Assembly: GCF_900460065.1 (NCBI RefSeq) | Contig: NZ_UAVD01000029.1 | Coordinates: 1-64,000, forward strand | DNA: 64,000 nucleotides | Source of the DNA: Streptomyces griseus | GTDB lineage: Bacteria > Actinomycetota > Actinomycetes > Streptomycetales > Streptomycetaceae | Direction of reading: 5' to 3' | Notes under the pieces: generated by a model | Told to the model about the DNA's origin: nothing | The model's input: only the letters and a program-made list of their open reading frames with translations | Databases searched by the model: none | Position numbers and translations under genes: made by a program | Part shown: positions 1 through 9,884 of the stretch, in pieces | Position numbering within the stretch: the stretch's first letter is position 1 | How the letters are laid out: each line of letters starts with the position of its first letter

Positions 1-1
1 G

Positions 2-172
<171 letters not shown>

Positions 173-215
173 CCGTTCTGCCCCGGCCACCCCTGCCTAC
201 GGAGAAGACACCGAC

Positions 216-2390
216 ATGACCGAGAGCACCACCATCCGCTGGGAACAGGACGAGACCGGCGTCGTCACCCTCGTCCTCGACGACCCGAACCAGTCCGCCA
301 ACACGATGAACCAGGCCTTCAAGGACTCCATCGCGGCCGTCGCCGACCGCGCCGAGGCCGAGAAGGACTCCATCCGCGGCATCATCTACACCTCCGCCAA
401 GAAGACCTTCTTCGCCGGCGGCGACCTCAAGGACATGATCAAGGTCGGCCCGGAGAACGCCCAGGACGCCTTCGACGCCGGCAACGCCATCAAGGCCTCG
501 CTGCGCCGCATCGAGACCCTCGGCAAGCCCGTCGTCGCCGCCATCAACGGGGCGGCCCTCGGGGGCGGTTACGAGATCGCCCTCGCCTGCCACCACCGCG
601 TCGCCCTCGATGCCCCCGGCTCCCGCATCGGCCTGCCCGAGGTCACCCTCGGCCTGCTCCCGGCGGGCGGCGGCGTCACCCGGACCGTACGCCTCATGGG
701 CATCGCGGACGCCCTGCTCAAGGTGCTCCTCCAGGGCACCCAGTACACCCCGCGGCGGGCCCTGGAGAACGGCCTGGTCCACGAAGTCGCCGCCACCCGC
801 GAGGAGATGACCGAGAAGGCCCGCGCCTTCATCGACGCCCACCCGGAGTCCCAGCAGCCCTGGGACGTCAAGGGCTACCGGATCCCCGGCGGCACCCCGT
901 CCAACCCCAAGTTCGCCGCCAACCTCCCCGCCTTCCCGGCCAACCTGAAGAAGCAGCTCGCGGGCGCGCCCATGCCCGCCCCGCGCAACATCCTCGCGGC
1001 GGCCGTCGAGGGCTCCCAGGTCGACTTCGAGACCGCCCTGACCATCGAGGCCCGGTACTTCACCGAGCTGGTCACCGGCCAGGTCTCCAAGAACATGATC
1101 CAGGCGTTCTTCTTCGATCTCCAGGCCGTCAACTCCGGCGCCAACCGGCCGGGGGGCATCCCGGAGCGCCCGGTCCGCAAGGTCGCCGTGCTCGGCGCCG
1201 GGATGATGGGCGCGGGCATCGCCTACTCCTGCGCCAGGGCCGGCATCGACGTCGTCCTCAAGGACGTCTCCGCCGAAGCGGCCGCCAAGGGCAAGGCCTA
1301 CAGCGAGAAGCTGCTCGCCAAGGCGCTCTCCCGGGGCCGTACGACGGAGGCGAAGCGCGACGAGCTGCTGGCCCGGATCACCCCCACCGGCGACGCGGCC
1401 GACCTCGCGGGCTGCGACGCGGTGATCGAGGCCGTCTTCGAGGACACGGCCCTCAAGCACAAGGTGTTCCAGGAGATCCAGGACGTCATCGAGCCCGACG
1501 CCCTGCTCTGCTCCAACACCTCCACGCTTCCCATCACGGTCCTCGCCGAGGGGGTCTCACGCCCCGTCGACTTCATCGGCCTGCACTTCTTCTCCCCGGT
1601 CGACAAGATGCCGCTGGTCGAGATCATCAAGGGCGAGCGGACCGGCGACGAGGCACTGGCCCGCGCCTTCGACCTCGTACGGCGCATCAAGAAGACGCCG
1701 ATCGTCGTCAACGACTCCCGCGGCTTCTTCACCTCCCGCGTCATCGGCCAGTTCATCAACGAGGGCGTCGCCATGGTCGGCGAGGGCGTCGAGCCCGCCT
1801 CGATCGAGCAGGCCGCCGCCCAGTCCGGCTACCCGGCCAAGGTGCTCTCCCTGATGGACGAGCTGACCCTGACCCTGCCCCGCAAGATCCGGAACGAGAC
1901 CAGGCGGGCGGTGGAGGAGGCCGGCGGCAGCTGGCCCGGGCACCCCTCCGACGAGGTCATCGACCGCATGGTCGACGAGTTCGGCCGCACGGGGCGCAGC
2001 GGGGGAGCAGGCTTCTACGACTACGACGAGGACGGCAAGCGCGCCGGCCTCTGGCCGGGCCTGCGCGAGCACTTCACCGGCAAGGCCGACGGGGACGTCC
2101 CCTTCGAGGACATGAAGGAGCGGATGCTCTTCTCCGAGGCGCTGGACAGCGTCCGCTGCCTGGAGGAGAACGTCCTCATCTCCGTCGCGGACGCCAACAT
2201 CGGCTCCATCATGGGCATCGGCTTCCCGCCGTGGACCGGCGGCGTCCTCCAGTACATCAACGGGTACGAGGGCGGCCTGCCCGGCTTCGTGGCCCGCGCC
2301 CGGGAACTCGCCGAGCGTTACGGCGACCGCTTCCTGCCGCCCGCGCTGCTGGTGGAGAAGGCGGAGAAGGGCGAGACCTTCCACGACTGA
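216..2390 (+). CDS. fadB: FadB-type enoyl-CoA hydratase / 3-hydroxyacyl-CoA dehydrogenase
   Basis: A 724-residue multifunctional beta-oxidation enzyme, the usual length for the family. Residues 1-300 are a crotonase domain with oxyanion-hole motif FAGGD (66-70) and the two catalytic glutamates, E120 in GGGYE and E142 in LPEVTLGL. Residues 320-724 are the 3-hydroxyacyl-CoA dehydrogenase: NAD-binding loop GAGMMGAG (327-334), catalytic H457 in GLHFFSP, then the paired helical C-terminal domains. It hydrates 2-enoyl-CoA and oxidises the 3-hydroxy product, feeding the thiolase encoded just upstream. The ATG follows a GGAGAAGA ribosome site. The MerR gene downstream is convergent, 36 bp away, and could regulate this operon, though that is inference. 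Confidence 0.97.
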   Translation: MTESTTIRWEQDETGVVTLVLDDPNQSANTMNQAFKDSIAAVADRAEAEKDSIRGIIYTSAKKTFFAGGDLKDMIKVGPENAQDAFDAGNAIKASLRRIETLGKPVVAAINGAALGGGYEIALACHHRVALDAPGSRIGLPEVTLGLLPAGGGVTRTVRLMGIADALLKVLLQGTQYTPRRALENGLVHEVAATREEMTEKARAFIDAHPESQQPWDVKGYRIPGGTPSNPKFAANLPAFPANLKKQLAGAPMPAPRNILAAAVEGSQVDFETALTIEARYFTELVTGQVSKNMIQAFFFDLQAVNSGANRPGGIPERPVRKVAVLGAGMMGAGIAYSCARAGIDVVLKDVSAEAAAKGKAYSEKLLAKALSRGRTTEAKRDELLARITPTGDAADLAGCDAVIEAVFEDTALKHKVFQEIQDVIEPDALLCSNTSTLPITVLAEGVSRPVDFIGLHFFSPVDKMPLVEIIKGERTGDEALARAFDLVRRIKKTPIVVNDSRGFFTSRVIGQFINEGVAMVGEGVEPASIEQAAAQSGYPAKVLSLMDELTLTLPRKIRNETRRAVEEAGGSWPGHPSDEVIDRMVDEFGRTGRSGGAGFYDYDEDGKRAGLWPGLREHFTGKADGDVPFEDMKERMLFSEALDSVRCLEENVLISVADANIGSIMGIGFPPWTGGVLQYINGYEGGLPGFVARARELAERYGDRFLPPALLVEKAEKGETFHD

Positions 2391-2426
2391 TCCGTCGACA
2401 GGTCCCGCCGCGGGCCGCGCCCCCCG

Positions 2427-3158
2427 TCACTCGGCGGTGAACGCGGCCCGCAGCTCCTGCTTCAACGACCGCTGGAACGCCGTCACCAGCGCCTGCACCA
2501 CGATCGGTTGCATATCGGCGGAGAGCGACTTCATCGCCGCCACGTGCTCCGGATCGCCCTCCCGCTCCCGATAGGGGTTCCACACCTCGTCCCGGAACAG
2601 CCGGGTCATCTCCTGGGCGGCCGAGCGGGTGTGCTCCAGCAGAACGGTCCGCGCCGCCAGGATCGTCTCGTGCGCGATCGGCACGTCCAACAGCTCCACC
2701 CCGAGCCGCAGCAGCCCCAGATCCACCCGGTACGCCCCGCCGTCCGCATCGGGCCGGACCAGCACCCCCATGGCCGCCAGCCGCTCCACATCCGCCTCCG
2801 CCAGAGCCCGCCCGGCCCGCCGCTCCAGCTCGGCACGGGAGAAGTCCTCGGTCTGGTCCGGTGCCCAGGACGCGACCAGTGCCCGGTGGATCGCCAGGTC
2901 GTGGGCGCTCAGATCGGGCGGCAGCTGTTCCAGATAGCGTTCGATCGCCGCCAGCGTCATGCCTTGCTGCTGGAGCTCCTCGATCAGCGCCAGCCGCGAG
3001 AGGTGGTCCGGCCCGTAGTGTCCCACCCTGCGGGGGCCGATGACCGGGGGCGGCAGCAGGCCCCGGGTGCTGTAGAAGCGCACGGTGCGCACGGTGACCC
3101 CGGCGCGCGCCGCCAGCTCGTCCACCGTGAGCGTCGGCTCGTCGGTCCCCGTCGCCAT
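2427..3158 (-). CDS. MerR-family transcriptional regulator
   Basis: 243 residues. The N-terminus carries a MerR winged-helix domain: TVDELAARAGVTVRTVRFY (about 10-28), then the GLLPPP wing and RRVGHYGPDHLSRL. A long helix follows (LIEELQQQGMTLAAIERYLEQL) and a helical C-terminal sensor domain with no cysteine cluster, so a metal or redox role is unlikely. Start is ATG at 3158. A 27-bp near-perfect palindrome lies 32 bp upstream (3191-3217) and is the likely operator, suggesting autoregulation. It is convergent with the fadB-type gene and divergent from the macro-domain gene. Ligand unknown. Confidence 0.88.
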   Translation of the reverse strand: MATGTDEPTLTVDELAARAGVTVRTVRFYSTRGLLPPPVIGPRRVGHYGPDHLSRLALIEELQQQGMTLAAIERYLEQLPPDLSAHDLAIHRALVASWAPDQTEDFSRAELERRAGRALAEADVERLAAMGVLVRPDADGGAYRVDLGLLRLGVELLDVPIAHETILAARTVLLEHTRSAAQEMTRLFRDEVWNPYREREGDPEHVAAMKSLSADMQPIVVQALVTAFQRSLKQELRAAFTAE

Positions 3159-3190
3159 CGCTGCTCCTCGCCGTCGAGCCCTGGTGTCGG

Positions 3191-3217
3191 ACAGTGCTGG
3201 TGTCTCACCAACACTGT
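3191..3217. promoter_or_regulatory. Palindromic operator upstream of the MerR gene
   Basis: Two 12-bp arms, ACAGTGCTGGTG and CACCAACACTGT, separated by TCT, pair with one mismatch. MerR regulators bind dyads of this size that lie between the -35 and -10 elements of their target promoter. The site sits between the divergent MerR gene and the macro-domain gene, so either or both could be controlled. Binding by the adjacent MerR protein is inferred from position only. Confidence 0.6.
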
Positions 3218-3289
3218 GAAAGTCTCCGGCACCATCGCCCCGCCGTCCACCCCGGGTGCGGTGTCAGTGGCGGCCCGTACGGTGAGGCC

Positions 3290-3766
3290 ATGTCGGAGAT
3301 CACGTACGTACGGGGGGACGCCACCGCGCCGCAGGGCAAGGGCGTCAAGCTGATCGTCCACGTCTGCAACGACCTCGGCGGCTGGGGCAAGGGTTTCGTC
3401 CTGGCCCTCTCCCGCCGCTGGCCGGAGCCCGAGGCCGCCTACCGGCGCTGGCACCGGGAGCGCGCGGGCAACGGCTTCGGGCTGGGCGCGGCGCAGTTCG
3501 TGCAGGTGGGTCCCTACCTCTGGGTGGCCAACATGGTTGGCCAGCGGGGCATGCGCACCGGCAGCAAGGGAGTGCCCGTGCGCTACGAGGCGATCGACGC
3601 GGCGCTCGGCGCGGTGGCCGTCCGCGCGGGCGAGCTGGGGGCGTCCGTCCACATGCCCCGGATCGGCTGCGGGCTCGCGGGCGGCACGTGGGCCAGGATC
3701 GAGCCGATCATCGAGCGACGCCTGATATCGGCCGGCGTGCCGGTGACGGTGTACGACCACGGCTGA
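3290..3766 (+). CDS. Macro-domain (ADP-ribose-binding) protein
   Basis: 158 residues, a stand-alone macro domain. The core reads ITYVRGDAT near the start, VHVCNDLGGWGKGFVLAL (about 24-41) with the Asn and glycine-rich phosphate loop, and MPRIGCGLAGGTW (about 124-136), the second conserved macro loop. Family members bind ADP-ribose and some hydrolyse ADP-ribose-1''-phosphate or remove ADP-ribose from macromolecules; which applies here is not visible. ATG at 3290 is preferred over in-frame upstream starts because the macro fold begins directly after it and the upstream codons cross the MerR operator. The gene stands alone between MerR and MpaB-like genes. Confidence 0.85.
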   Translation: MSEITYVRGDATAPQGKGVKLIVHVCNDLGGWGKGFVLALSRRWPEPEAAYRRWHRERAGNGFGLGAAQFVQVGPYLWVANMVGQRGMRTGSKGVPVRYEAIDAALGAVAVRAGELGASVHMPRIGCGLAGGTWARIEPIIERRLISAGVPVTVYDHG

Positions 3767-3873
3767 CCGGGCCGTCGGCGGCCCGCCGTCTCCGCTCCCT
3801 CGTCCCCGAGGGATCATGGGGGGAAGGGGGCGGGCAGCGCACGGCAGGCCCGCCGGGACCGCGGGAGCACCGG

Positions 3874-4812
3874 ATGAGCAGCGCCGAGGACGTGCAGGGC
3901 CCCCGGGCCGGCGGACCGGAGGCGGCGCGGGGCCGGGACCCCGAGCCGCCCCCGCCCGGCGGGGTGCTCTGGAGCCTGTCCGGGGACATCCGGGCCCTGC
4001 TGATGCTGCCCGCCGCCCTGATGCTCCAGGTCGCCCACCCGGCCGTCGGTGCGGGCGTCGACGAACACTCCGTCTTCCGCACGGACCCCTGGGGGCGGGG
4101 CGAACGCTCGCTGCGCTCGCTCCAGCTCTGGGTCTACGGCGGCGCGGAGGCCGCCGAGGAGGGCCGCAGACTGCGGGTGCTGCACCGCACCATCCGGGGG
4201 ACCGACACCCGGGGCCGCGCCTACCACGCCCTGACGCCCGCCACCTACGCCTGGGTGCACGCCACCGGCTTCCCGGTGTACCAGCACGCGGCCCGCTATC
4301 TGATCCGCCCCATGAGCCCCGCCCAGGAGCGCGCCCTGTACGCGGAGTGGCTCCGGGTCGGCCGGATCCTGGGCATCCACGACCGGGACATGCCCCGGAC
4401 CATCGAGGACTTCTGGCCGTACTGGGAGAAGATGCTCGCGGGGGAGATCGAGGCGACCCCGGTCGTGCGGGAACTCGTCGCCACCGACCGGCCCGTCCCA
4501 CCGCCGGACCGGGGGCCGTGGCTGTTGCGGATGGCGCTGCGGGCGCTGTGGCCGGTGCTGCTGCCGCCGCTGGCCCGCTTCCGCAGGTTCGTCACCATCG
4601 GGCTGATGCCGCCCGACGCCCGCGCGGCCATCGGCCTGCCGTGGTCCCCGGACCAGGAGAAGCGGCTGCGCCGGATGTGCGCGGTGCTGCGGGTCGTCGT
4701 CCCCGTACTCCCGGAGCGGCTGCGCTATCTGCCCCGGGCGCGAGCGGCCCGCGCCGCGTTCCGTTCCGCGGGCGGCGGCGCCCGCTCCGCCGAGGCGCGA
4801 CGGAACGGCTGA
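3874..4812 (+). CDS. Oxygenase MpaB / rubber-oxygenase-like (DUF2236) protein
   Basis: 312 residues with the hallmarks of the DUF2236 / ER-bound oxygenase MpaB family: the early LMLPAALMLQVAHPAVGAGV stretch (about residues 46-65) with the conserved His, and a second segment AYHALTPATYAWVHATGF with another conserved His. Fungal MpaB and bacterial latex-clearing protein Lcp are b-type haem members that cleave isoprenoid chains, but most actinobacterial members have no proven substrate. Start ATG 3874 was chosen because the conserved GVLWSLSGDIRALL begins about 30 codons on; longer in-frame starts run into a compositionally odd segment. No partner genes adjoin it. Confidence 0.85.
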   Translation: MSSAEDVQGPRAGGPEAARGRDPEPPPPGGVLWSLSGDIRALLMLPAALMLQVAHPAVGAGVDEHSVFRTDPWGRGERSLRSLQLWVYGGAEAAEEGRRLRVLHRTIRGTDTRGRAYHALTPATYAWVHATGFPVYQHAARYLIRPMSPAQERALYAEWLRVGRILGIHDRDMPRTIEDFWPYWEKMLAGEIEATPVVRELVATDRPVPPPDRGPWLLRMALRALWPVLLPPLARFRRFVTIGLMPPDARAAIGLPWSPDQEKRLRRMCAVLRVVVPVLPERLRYLPRARAARAAFRSAGGGARSAEARRNG

Positions 4813-4842
4813 CGGCCCGCCGCTCCGACGCCCCGGGACAGC

Positions 4843-6399
4843 TCAGCGGTGGTCGTGACCCGTGGATCCCCGGCCGGCGCGATCGCCGTGATCGTGCACG
4901 CTGTTCGTCGCCGCGATCTTCTGCCAGGAGGCCGGGCGCTCGACCCGCGCCGCCGTCCGCGCCGACAGCGCGTTCCCGGCGACACCCGCGTCGGCCGCGG
5001 CCGGGGACGAGGGGCGCGACGGCTGGTAGAGCCAGGTGTCGAACAGCGCCGCGAGCGGCTTGCCCGAGACCCGCTCCGCGTACCGGACGAAGTCGCCCAC
5101 GTTCGCGTTGGCGTGCGCGTGCTCGGCGGGCCAGCCCTTCAGCAGCTCGAAGAAGGTGTCGTCGCCGACCTCGTCGCGCAGTGCCTGGAGCGCCAGCGCG
5201 CCCCGGTCGTAGACGGCGATGTCGAACTGGTTGTCCGGGCCCGGATCGCCCGGCCTCACCTTCCAGAACGGGTCGTCGGCCGGGTGCTGGGCGTACGTGT
5301 AGTCGGCCAGCTCCCGCGCGGTGCCCTCGCCCTCCTTCTCCGACCAGAGCCACTGGCTGTAGCGGGCGAAGCCCTCGTTGATCCAGATGTCCTTCCAGCC
5401 GTCGACCGACACGCTGTTGCCGTACCACTGGTGCGCGATCTCGTGGACGACGACCGACACGTTGGCGCCGTTCGCGAACTGCCTGGGGCTGTAGAAGGGC
5501 CGGGTCTGGGTCTCCAGGGCGAAGCCGCTCGTCACGTTGGGCACGTATCCGCCGAGCGCGTTGTACGGGTAGGGGCCGAACACCCCGGTCAGCCACTCGG
5601 CGACCTCGGTGGTCCGCTCGACGCTCGCGCGGGCCGCACCGGCGTTGGCGCCGAGGTCCTTGCTGTAGGCGTTCAGCACCGGCAGGCCGTCGGCGGTCCT
5701 GTCGGTCGTGATGGCGAACCTGCCGACGGCGAGCGTCGTCAGATAGGTCGCCTGCGGCTTGTCGGAGCGCCAGTTGAAGCGGGTCCAGCCCAGCTTCGAA
5801 CTCTGCGACCGGAGCTCTCCGTTGCTGATCGCCTGGGTGCCGTCCGGCACGGAGACCGAGATGTCGTAGGTCGCCTTGTCCAGCGGGTGGTCGTTGCTCG
5901 GGTACCACCACACGGCCGACTCCGGCTCCTGCGCCGCGACCCCGCCGTCCGGGGTCCGGGCCCACGCGGTCCAGCCGTTGATCTTCAGTTCGGACGGCTT
6001 CCCGGCGTACCGGACGACGACGGAGACGTCCTTGCCCCGGGCCAGGGGAGCCGCGGGGGTGACCTCCAGTTCGTGGTCGCCGCTCGTGGCGAACCGGGCC
6101 TTCCTGCCGTTCACCCGCACCTCGGAGACGTCGAGTCCGAAGTCGAGGTTGAAGCGGGACAGCTCCTGCGTGGTGGTGGCGAGGATCGTCGCCGTGCCCT
6201 CCAGTAGGTCGGTCGTGGGCTGGTACTTCAGCCGCAGGTCGTAGTGGGAGACGTCGTAGCCGCCGTTTCCGGCGGCCGGGTAGTAGGGGTCGCCGATTCC
6301 CGGGGCGCCGACGGTGCCCGGTGAGGCCACTGCCGGGATCGCCAGCAGAAGGGTGGCGGCCAGTGCGCTGGGGACGATGAATCTGCGGTGCACGCACAC
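4843..6399 (-). CDS. Secreted M1-family zinc metallopeptidase
   Basis: 518 residues. An N-terminal signal peptide (MCVHRRFIVPSALAATLLLA, with an AVA-S cleavage region near residue 26) implies secretion. The catalytic core has the M1 pattern: HEIAHQWYG zinc-binding HExxH and, 18 residues on, the third ligand in WINEGFARY. The substrate-binding GxMEN motif is replaced by ALETQTRP, as is common in actinobacterial members. It probably trims N-terminal residues from extracellular peptides. The GTG start at 6399 is preferred because it gives a compact signal peptide. The tail after about residue 470 is low-complexity and charged. It is divergent from the M14 peptidase gene. Confidence 0.92.
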   Translation of the reverse strand: MCVHRRFIVPSALAATLLLAIPAVASPGTVGAPGIGDPYYPAAGNGGYDVSHYDLRLKYQPTTDLLEGTATILATTTQELSRFNLDFGLDVSEVRVNGRKARFATSGDHELEVTPAAPLARGKDVSVVVRYAGKPSELKINGWTAWARTPDGGVAAQEPESAVWWYPSNDHPLDKATYDISVSVPDGTQAISNGELRSQSSKLGWTRFNWRSDKPQATYLTTLAVGRFAITTDRTADGLPVLNAYSKDLGANAGAARASVERTTEVAEWLTGVFGPYPYNALGGYVPNVTSGFALETQTRPFYSPRQFANGANVSVVVHEIAHQWYGNSVSVDGWKDIWINEGFARYSQWLWSEKEGEGTARELADYTYAQHPADDPFWKVRPGDPGPDNQFDIAVYDRGALALQALRDEVGDDTFFELLKGWPAEHAHANANVGDFVRYAERVSGKPLAALFDTWLYQPSRPSSPAAADAGVAGNALSARTAARVERPASWQKIAATNSVHDHGDRAGRGSTGHDHR

Positions 6400-6641
6400 T
6401 CCACATGGTCGGGTCGGATGTTCTTCCGACCGGTCGTCACGAGGCTATGCACGGGGCGGAGCAGGACGGGCCGTTCCTGGTGCCCCTGTCACACGATCGC
6501 CATTCCGTCGTCACGGACATCCCCCGCGACAGCGGTGATCGACCCCTGTTGCCCGGGAGTTGACCGGGGTAACGTCCGCACATTGCCGACAGCCGGACGG
6601 GCGTCACGGCGCCCGCCCCCCCCATGTTCCGGAGGCCGCTG

Positions 6642-8027
6642 ATGACCCCTCGCATCGCTCGTGCGCTCCGCATGCTCAGCCCGCACCCCTGGCTCGCGCC
6701 GGTCCCGGCCCCCGCCGGGCCGATGCCCGTGCCCGCGCGCCGCGGGGCGAAGGCGGTGCGCCGGACGGCGGTGGCCGCGGCGCTCGCCGGCCTGGCCCTC
6801 CCGTTCGCCATCGCACCCGCCGAGGCCGCGCACCGCCCGCCGCGCACCGGGTTCGAGACGAGCGAGGGGGCCCGCTGGACCGGTGAGGCGGAGGAGCGGT
6901 CCTTCCTCGCGGCGGTGGACCGGGAGAGCGACCGGGTCTCCGTGGAGCGCGTCGGCACGACCGGTCAGGGCCGCCCGCTGCGGCTCGTCCGCGTCGGCCG
7001 GGAACACCCCGGGGCCACCACGGTGCTCCTGATCTGCAGCCAGCACGGGGACGAGCCCGCCGGACGCGAGGCCTGTCTGACCACCCTCCGCGACCTGGCG
7101 TTCGCCGAGGACCGGGCGACCCGCGCCTTCCTGGCCCGTACGACCCTGCTGGTGCTGCCCACGGCCAACCCCGACGGACGCGCCGCCGACACCCGCGGCA
7201 ACGCCGACGGGGTCGACGTCAACCGCGACCACATCGCCCTGGAGACCGCCGAGGCGCGGGCCGTCGCCGCCGTCGTACGCGACGAACGGCCCCACGTGAT
7301 CTACGACTTGCACGAGTACGGCGCGACCCCGCCGTACTACGACAAGGACCTGTTCGCCTTGTGGCCGCGCAACCTCAACGTCGACGACCGCGTCCACGAC
7401 GTCTCGCACACCCTCTCCGAGCGGTACGTCCGCCCCGCCGCGACGGCGGGCGGTTACAGCAGCGGCCACTACGGCATCTGGACCGACCCGGCCACCGGCG
7501 AACCGGTCAAGCAGGTCGCCGGAGACGGCCAGGAGCGGATCCTGCGCAACACCTCCGGCCTCAAGCATGCCGTGGGACTGCTCATCGAGTCCCGGATCGA
7601 CGCCCTGAGCGACGCGGAGAAGGCGGATCAGGCGCTCAACCACCGGCGCCGGGTCGAGTCCCAGAAGACCGCGCTCGGCGGCCTCTTCACCTTCACCGAC
7701 GAGCAGCGCGCCCGGCTCCGGACGGCCACCGCCCTCGCGCGCCTCACCGGCCTCGCCGACCGGGGGCCCGTGTACCTCGGCGGCGCCGACAACGACCCGG
7801 CCGAGCCCGCCGAGGTCCTCGCCGACCCGCCGTGCGGCTACCGGCTGGACGCGGCCCAGTACGCGGCGGTCAAGGACGAGCTGGCCCTGCACGGTGTCAC
7901 GGTCCGACCGGAGGCGAGTGGCGCGTTTGTGCCCTTGCGTCAGTCGGCTCGGCGACTGATTCCGCTGCTCCTCGATCAGCGGGCGACATATCACCTCACA
8001 AACGGTCAAGCTAGAACTGCTTGTTGA
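6642..8027 (+). CDS. Secreted M14-family zinc carboxypeptidase
   Basis: 461 residues. The N-terminus has an arginine-rich n-region then AVAAALAGLALPFAIAPAEA, a long signal peptide, possibly Tat-like because of the paired arginines. The mature part has M14 zinc ligands: SQHGDEPAGRE (HxxE) followed by the downstream His in VIYDLHEYG, plus the family pattern LPTANPDGRAADTRGN and VDVNRDH. M14 enzymes remove C-terminal residues from peptides or cell-wall stems. ATG 6642 has GGAGG six bases upstream and is preferred over ATG 6624. It is divergent from the M1 peptidase across 242 bp, suggesting two scavenging exoenzymes that may share regulation. Confidence 0.9.
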   Translation: MTPRIARALRMLSPHPWLAPVPAPAGPMPVPARRGAKAVRRTAVAAALAGLALPFAIAPAEAAHRPPRTGFETSEGARWTGEAEERSFLAAVDRESDRVSVERVGTTGQGRPLRLVRVGREHPGATTVLLICSQHGDEPAGREACLTTLRDLAFAEDRATRAFLARTTLLVLPTANPDGRAADTRGNADGVDVNRDHIALETAEARAVAAVVRDERPHVIYDLHEYGATPPYYDKDLFALWPRNLNVDDRVHDVSHTLSERYVRPAATAGGYSSGHYGIWTDPATGEPVKQVAGDGQERILRNTSGLKHAVGLLIESRIDALSDAEKADQALNHRRRVESQKTALGGLFTFTDEQRARLRTATALARLTGLADRGPVYLGGADNDPAEPAEVLADPPCGYRLDAAQYAAVKDELALHGVTVRPEASGAFVPLRQSARRLIPLLLDQRATYHLTNGQARTAC

Positions 8028-8100
8028 TCCTTCGAGATCCGGGGCAGGTGTGGTACTGCCTACGGAGAGCGTTTTTCAGACTCGGTGAAAGGTGCCATTA

Positions 8101-9867
8101 GTGTCCCAGGACGACCAGACGACGGACGGGCGGGAAGCGCTGTCTGTCACGGCTGACCTTCCACCCGAACCGGTCAGCGCCAGGACCCCCACCACCGACC
8201 GGGTGGTGTTCGGCGTCGCCGCCGTCCTCACGCTCGCCTTCGTCGTATGGGGGGCGACCGCCACCGATTCCCTGGAGAGCGTCTCCAGCAATCTGCTCGA
8301 CGGGCTGATCCACAACGGCGGCTGGGCCTTCATGCTCGCCGCCACCGGCTTCGTCGTCTTCGCGCTGTGGCTGGCCATCAGCCGGTACGGCAAGATCTGC
8401 CTGGGTCAGGAGGGCGAGGAACCGGAGTTCCGGACCATCTCCTGGGTCGCGATGATGTTCAGCGCCGGAATGGGCATCGGCCTGATGTTCTACGGGGTGA
8501 GCGAACCGCTCGCCCACTTCCGTACCCCGCCGCCCGGCACCGACCCCGCCGACGCGGCCGAGGCCATGCAGACGGCGATGGCCACCACGCTGTTCCACTG
8601 GACGCTGCACCCCTGGGCCATCTACGCGGTCGTCGGGCTCGCCATCGCCTACAGCGCCTACCGGCGACGCCGGCGGCAGACGATCAGCGCCGTGTTCGTG
8701 CCGCTGATCGGGGAGCGGCACGCCTACGGCGGTTTCGGCCGGTTCATCGACATCCTGGCGATCTTCGCCACGCTGTTCGGCTCCGCCGCCTCCCTCGGTC
8801 TCGGGGCGCTCCAGATCGGCAGCGGCTTCCAGGAGCTGAACTGGATGGAGAAGACCGGCACCGGTCTCCTCATCGCGATCATCGCCGTCCTGACGGTCTG
8901 CTTCGTCCTCTCCGCGGTGTCCGGTGTGGAGAAGGGCATCCAGTGGCTCTCCAACACCAACATGGTGCTGGCGCTGCTCCTCGTCCTGTTCGTGTTCGTC
9001 GCCGGACCCACGATCTTCGTGCTGGACCTCCTGCCCACGTCCCTCGGCGCCTATGTGAGCGATCTGGGACAGCTCGTGGGCCGCACGGAGGCGACCGGCG
9101 GCGGTGACGTGGCCGACTGGCTCGGCAGCTGGACGGTCTTCTACTGGGCCTGGTGGATCTCCTGGACGCCCTTCGTCGGCATGTTCATCGCCCGCATCAG
9201 CCGGGGCCGGACGATCCGTCAGTTCGTCGGCGGTGTCATCCTCGTGCCCAGCACCGTCAGCCTCATCTGGTTCGCCGTCTTCGGCGGCTCCGCCATGAAG
9301 CTCGACGAGGCGGGCAAGCTGGCCGGCGCGGACACTCCCGAGGCGCAACTGTTCGGCGTCCTCCAGGAGTTCCCCATCGCCACGGTGATGAGCATTCTCG
9401 TGATGATCCTGGTGGGCATCTTCTTCGTGTCCGGGGCGGACGCCGCGTCGATCGTCATGGGCACGCTCTCGCAGAAGGGCGTGCTGGAACCGGGCCGGTG
9501 GGTGGTCATCTTCTGGGGCGTCGTCACCGGCGCCGTCGCCGCGATCATGCTCCTCATCGGGGACGGTCAGGGCGATGCGCTGGCCGGGCTCCAGAACCTC
9601 ACCATCCTGGTCGCCGCCCCGTTCACCATCGTGATGCTCGGCATGTGCGTGGCCCTGATGCGGGACCTGCGCAAGGACCCGCAGATCGTCCGCCAGGAGT
9701 TCGGCGTGGAGGCCGTCGAGTCCGCGGTGATCGAGGGGCACGCCAAGTACGACGGCGACTTCGAGATCCGCATCGGCCCCGGGACGACGACCGTCACGGA
9801 CGAGCGCCACGGGCCGGACACCACCGGATCGGGCTCCACGGCCACGGAGAAGCGCCCCTCCGACTGA
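8101..9867 (+). CDS. BCCT-family betaine/choline/carnitine transporter
   Basis: 588 residues with about 12 transmembrane helices and a hydrophilic C-terminal tail. The BCCT signature is clear: the helix-8 tryptophan segment WAWWISWTPFVGMFIARIS, and GMGIGLMFYGVSEP earlier. These carriers take up glycine betaine, choline or similar compatible solutes, usually sodium-coupled and activated by osmotic stress; the charged C-terminal tail often senses it. GTG 8101 lies 8 bases after AAAGG and is preferred to GTG 8092, which overlaps that ribosome site. A strong hairpin 18 bp after the stop ends the transcript. Substrate is not predictable from the sequence alone. Confidence 0.93.
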   Translation: MSQDDQTTDGREALSVTADLPPEPVSARTPTTDRVVFGVAAVLTLAFVVWGATATDSLESVSSNLLDGLIHNGGWAFMLAATGFVVFALWLAISRYGKICLGQEGEEPEFRTISWVAMMFSAGMGIGLMFYGVSEPLAHFRTPPPGTDPADAAEAMQTAMATTLFHWTLHPWAIYAVVGLAIAYSAYRRRRRQTISAVFVPLIGERHAYGGFGRFIDILAIFATLFGSAASLGLGALQIGSGFQELNWMEKTGTGLLIAIIAVLTVCFVLSAVSGVEKGIQWLSNTNMVLALLLVLFVFVAGPTIFVLDLLPTSLGAYVSDLGQLVGRTEATGGGDVADWLGSWTVFYWAWWISWTPFVGMFIARISRGRTIRQFVGGVILVPSTVSLIWFAVFGGSAMKLDEAGKLAGADTPEAQLFGVLQEFPIATVMSILVMILVGIFFVSGADAASIVMGTLSQKGVLEPGRWVVIFWGVVTGAVAAIMLLIGDGQGDALAGLQNLTILVAAPFTIVMLGMCVALMRDLRKDPQIVRQEFGVEAVESAVIEGHAKYDGDFEIRIGPGTTTVTDERHGPDTTGSGSTATEKRPSD

Positions 9868-9884
9868 CGGGCGGGCCCGCCCGC

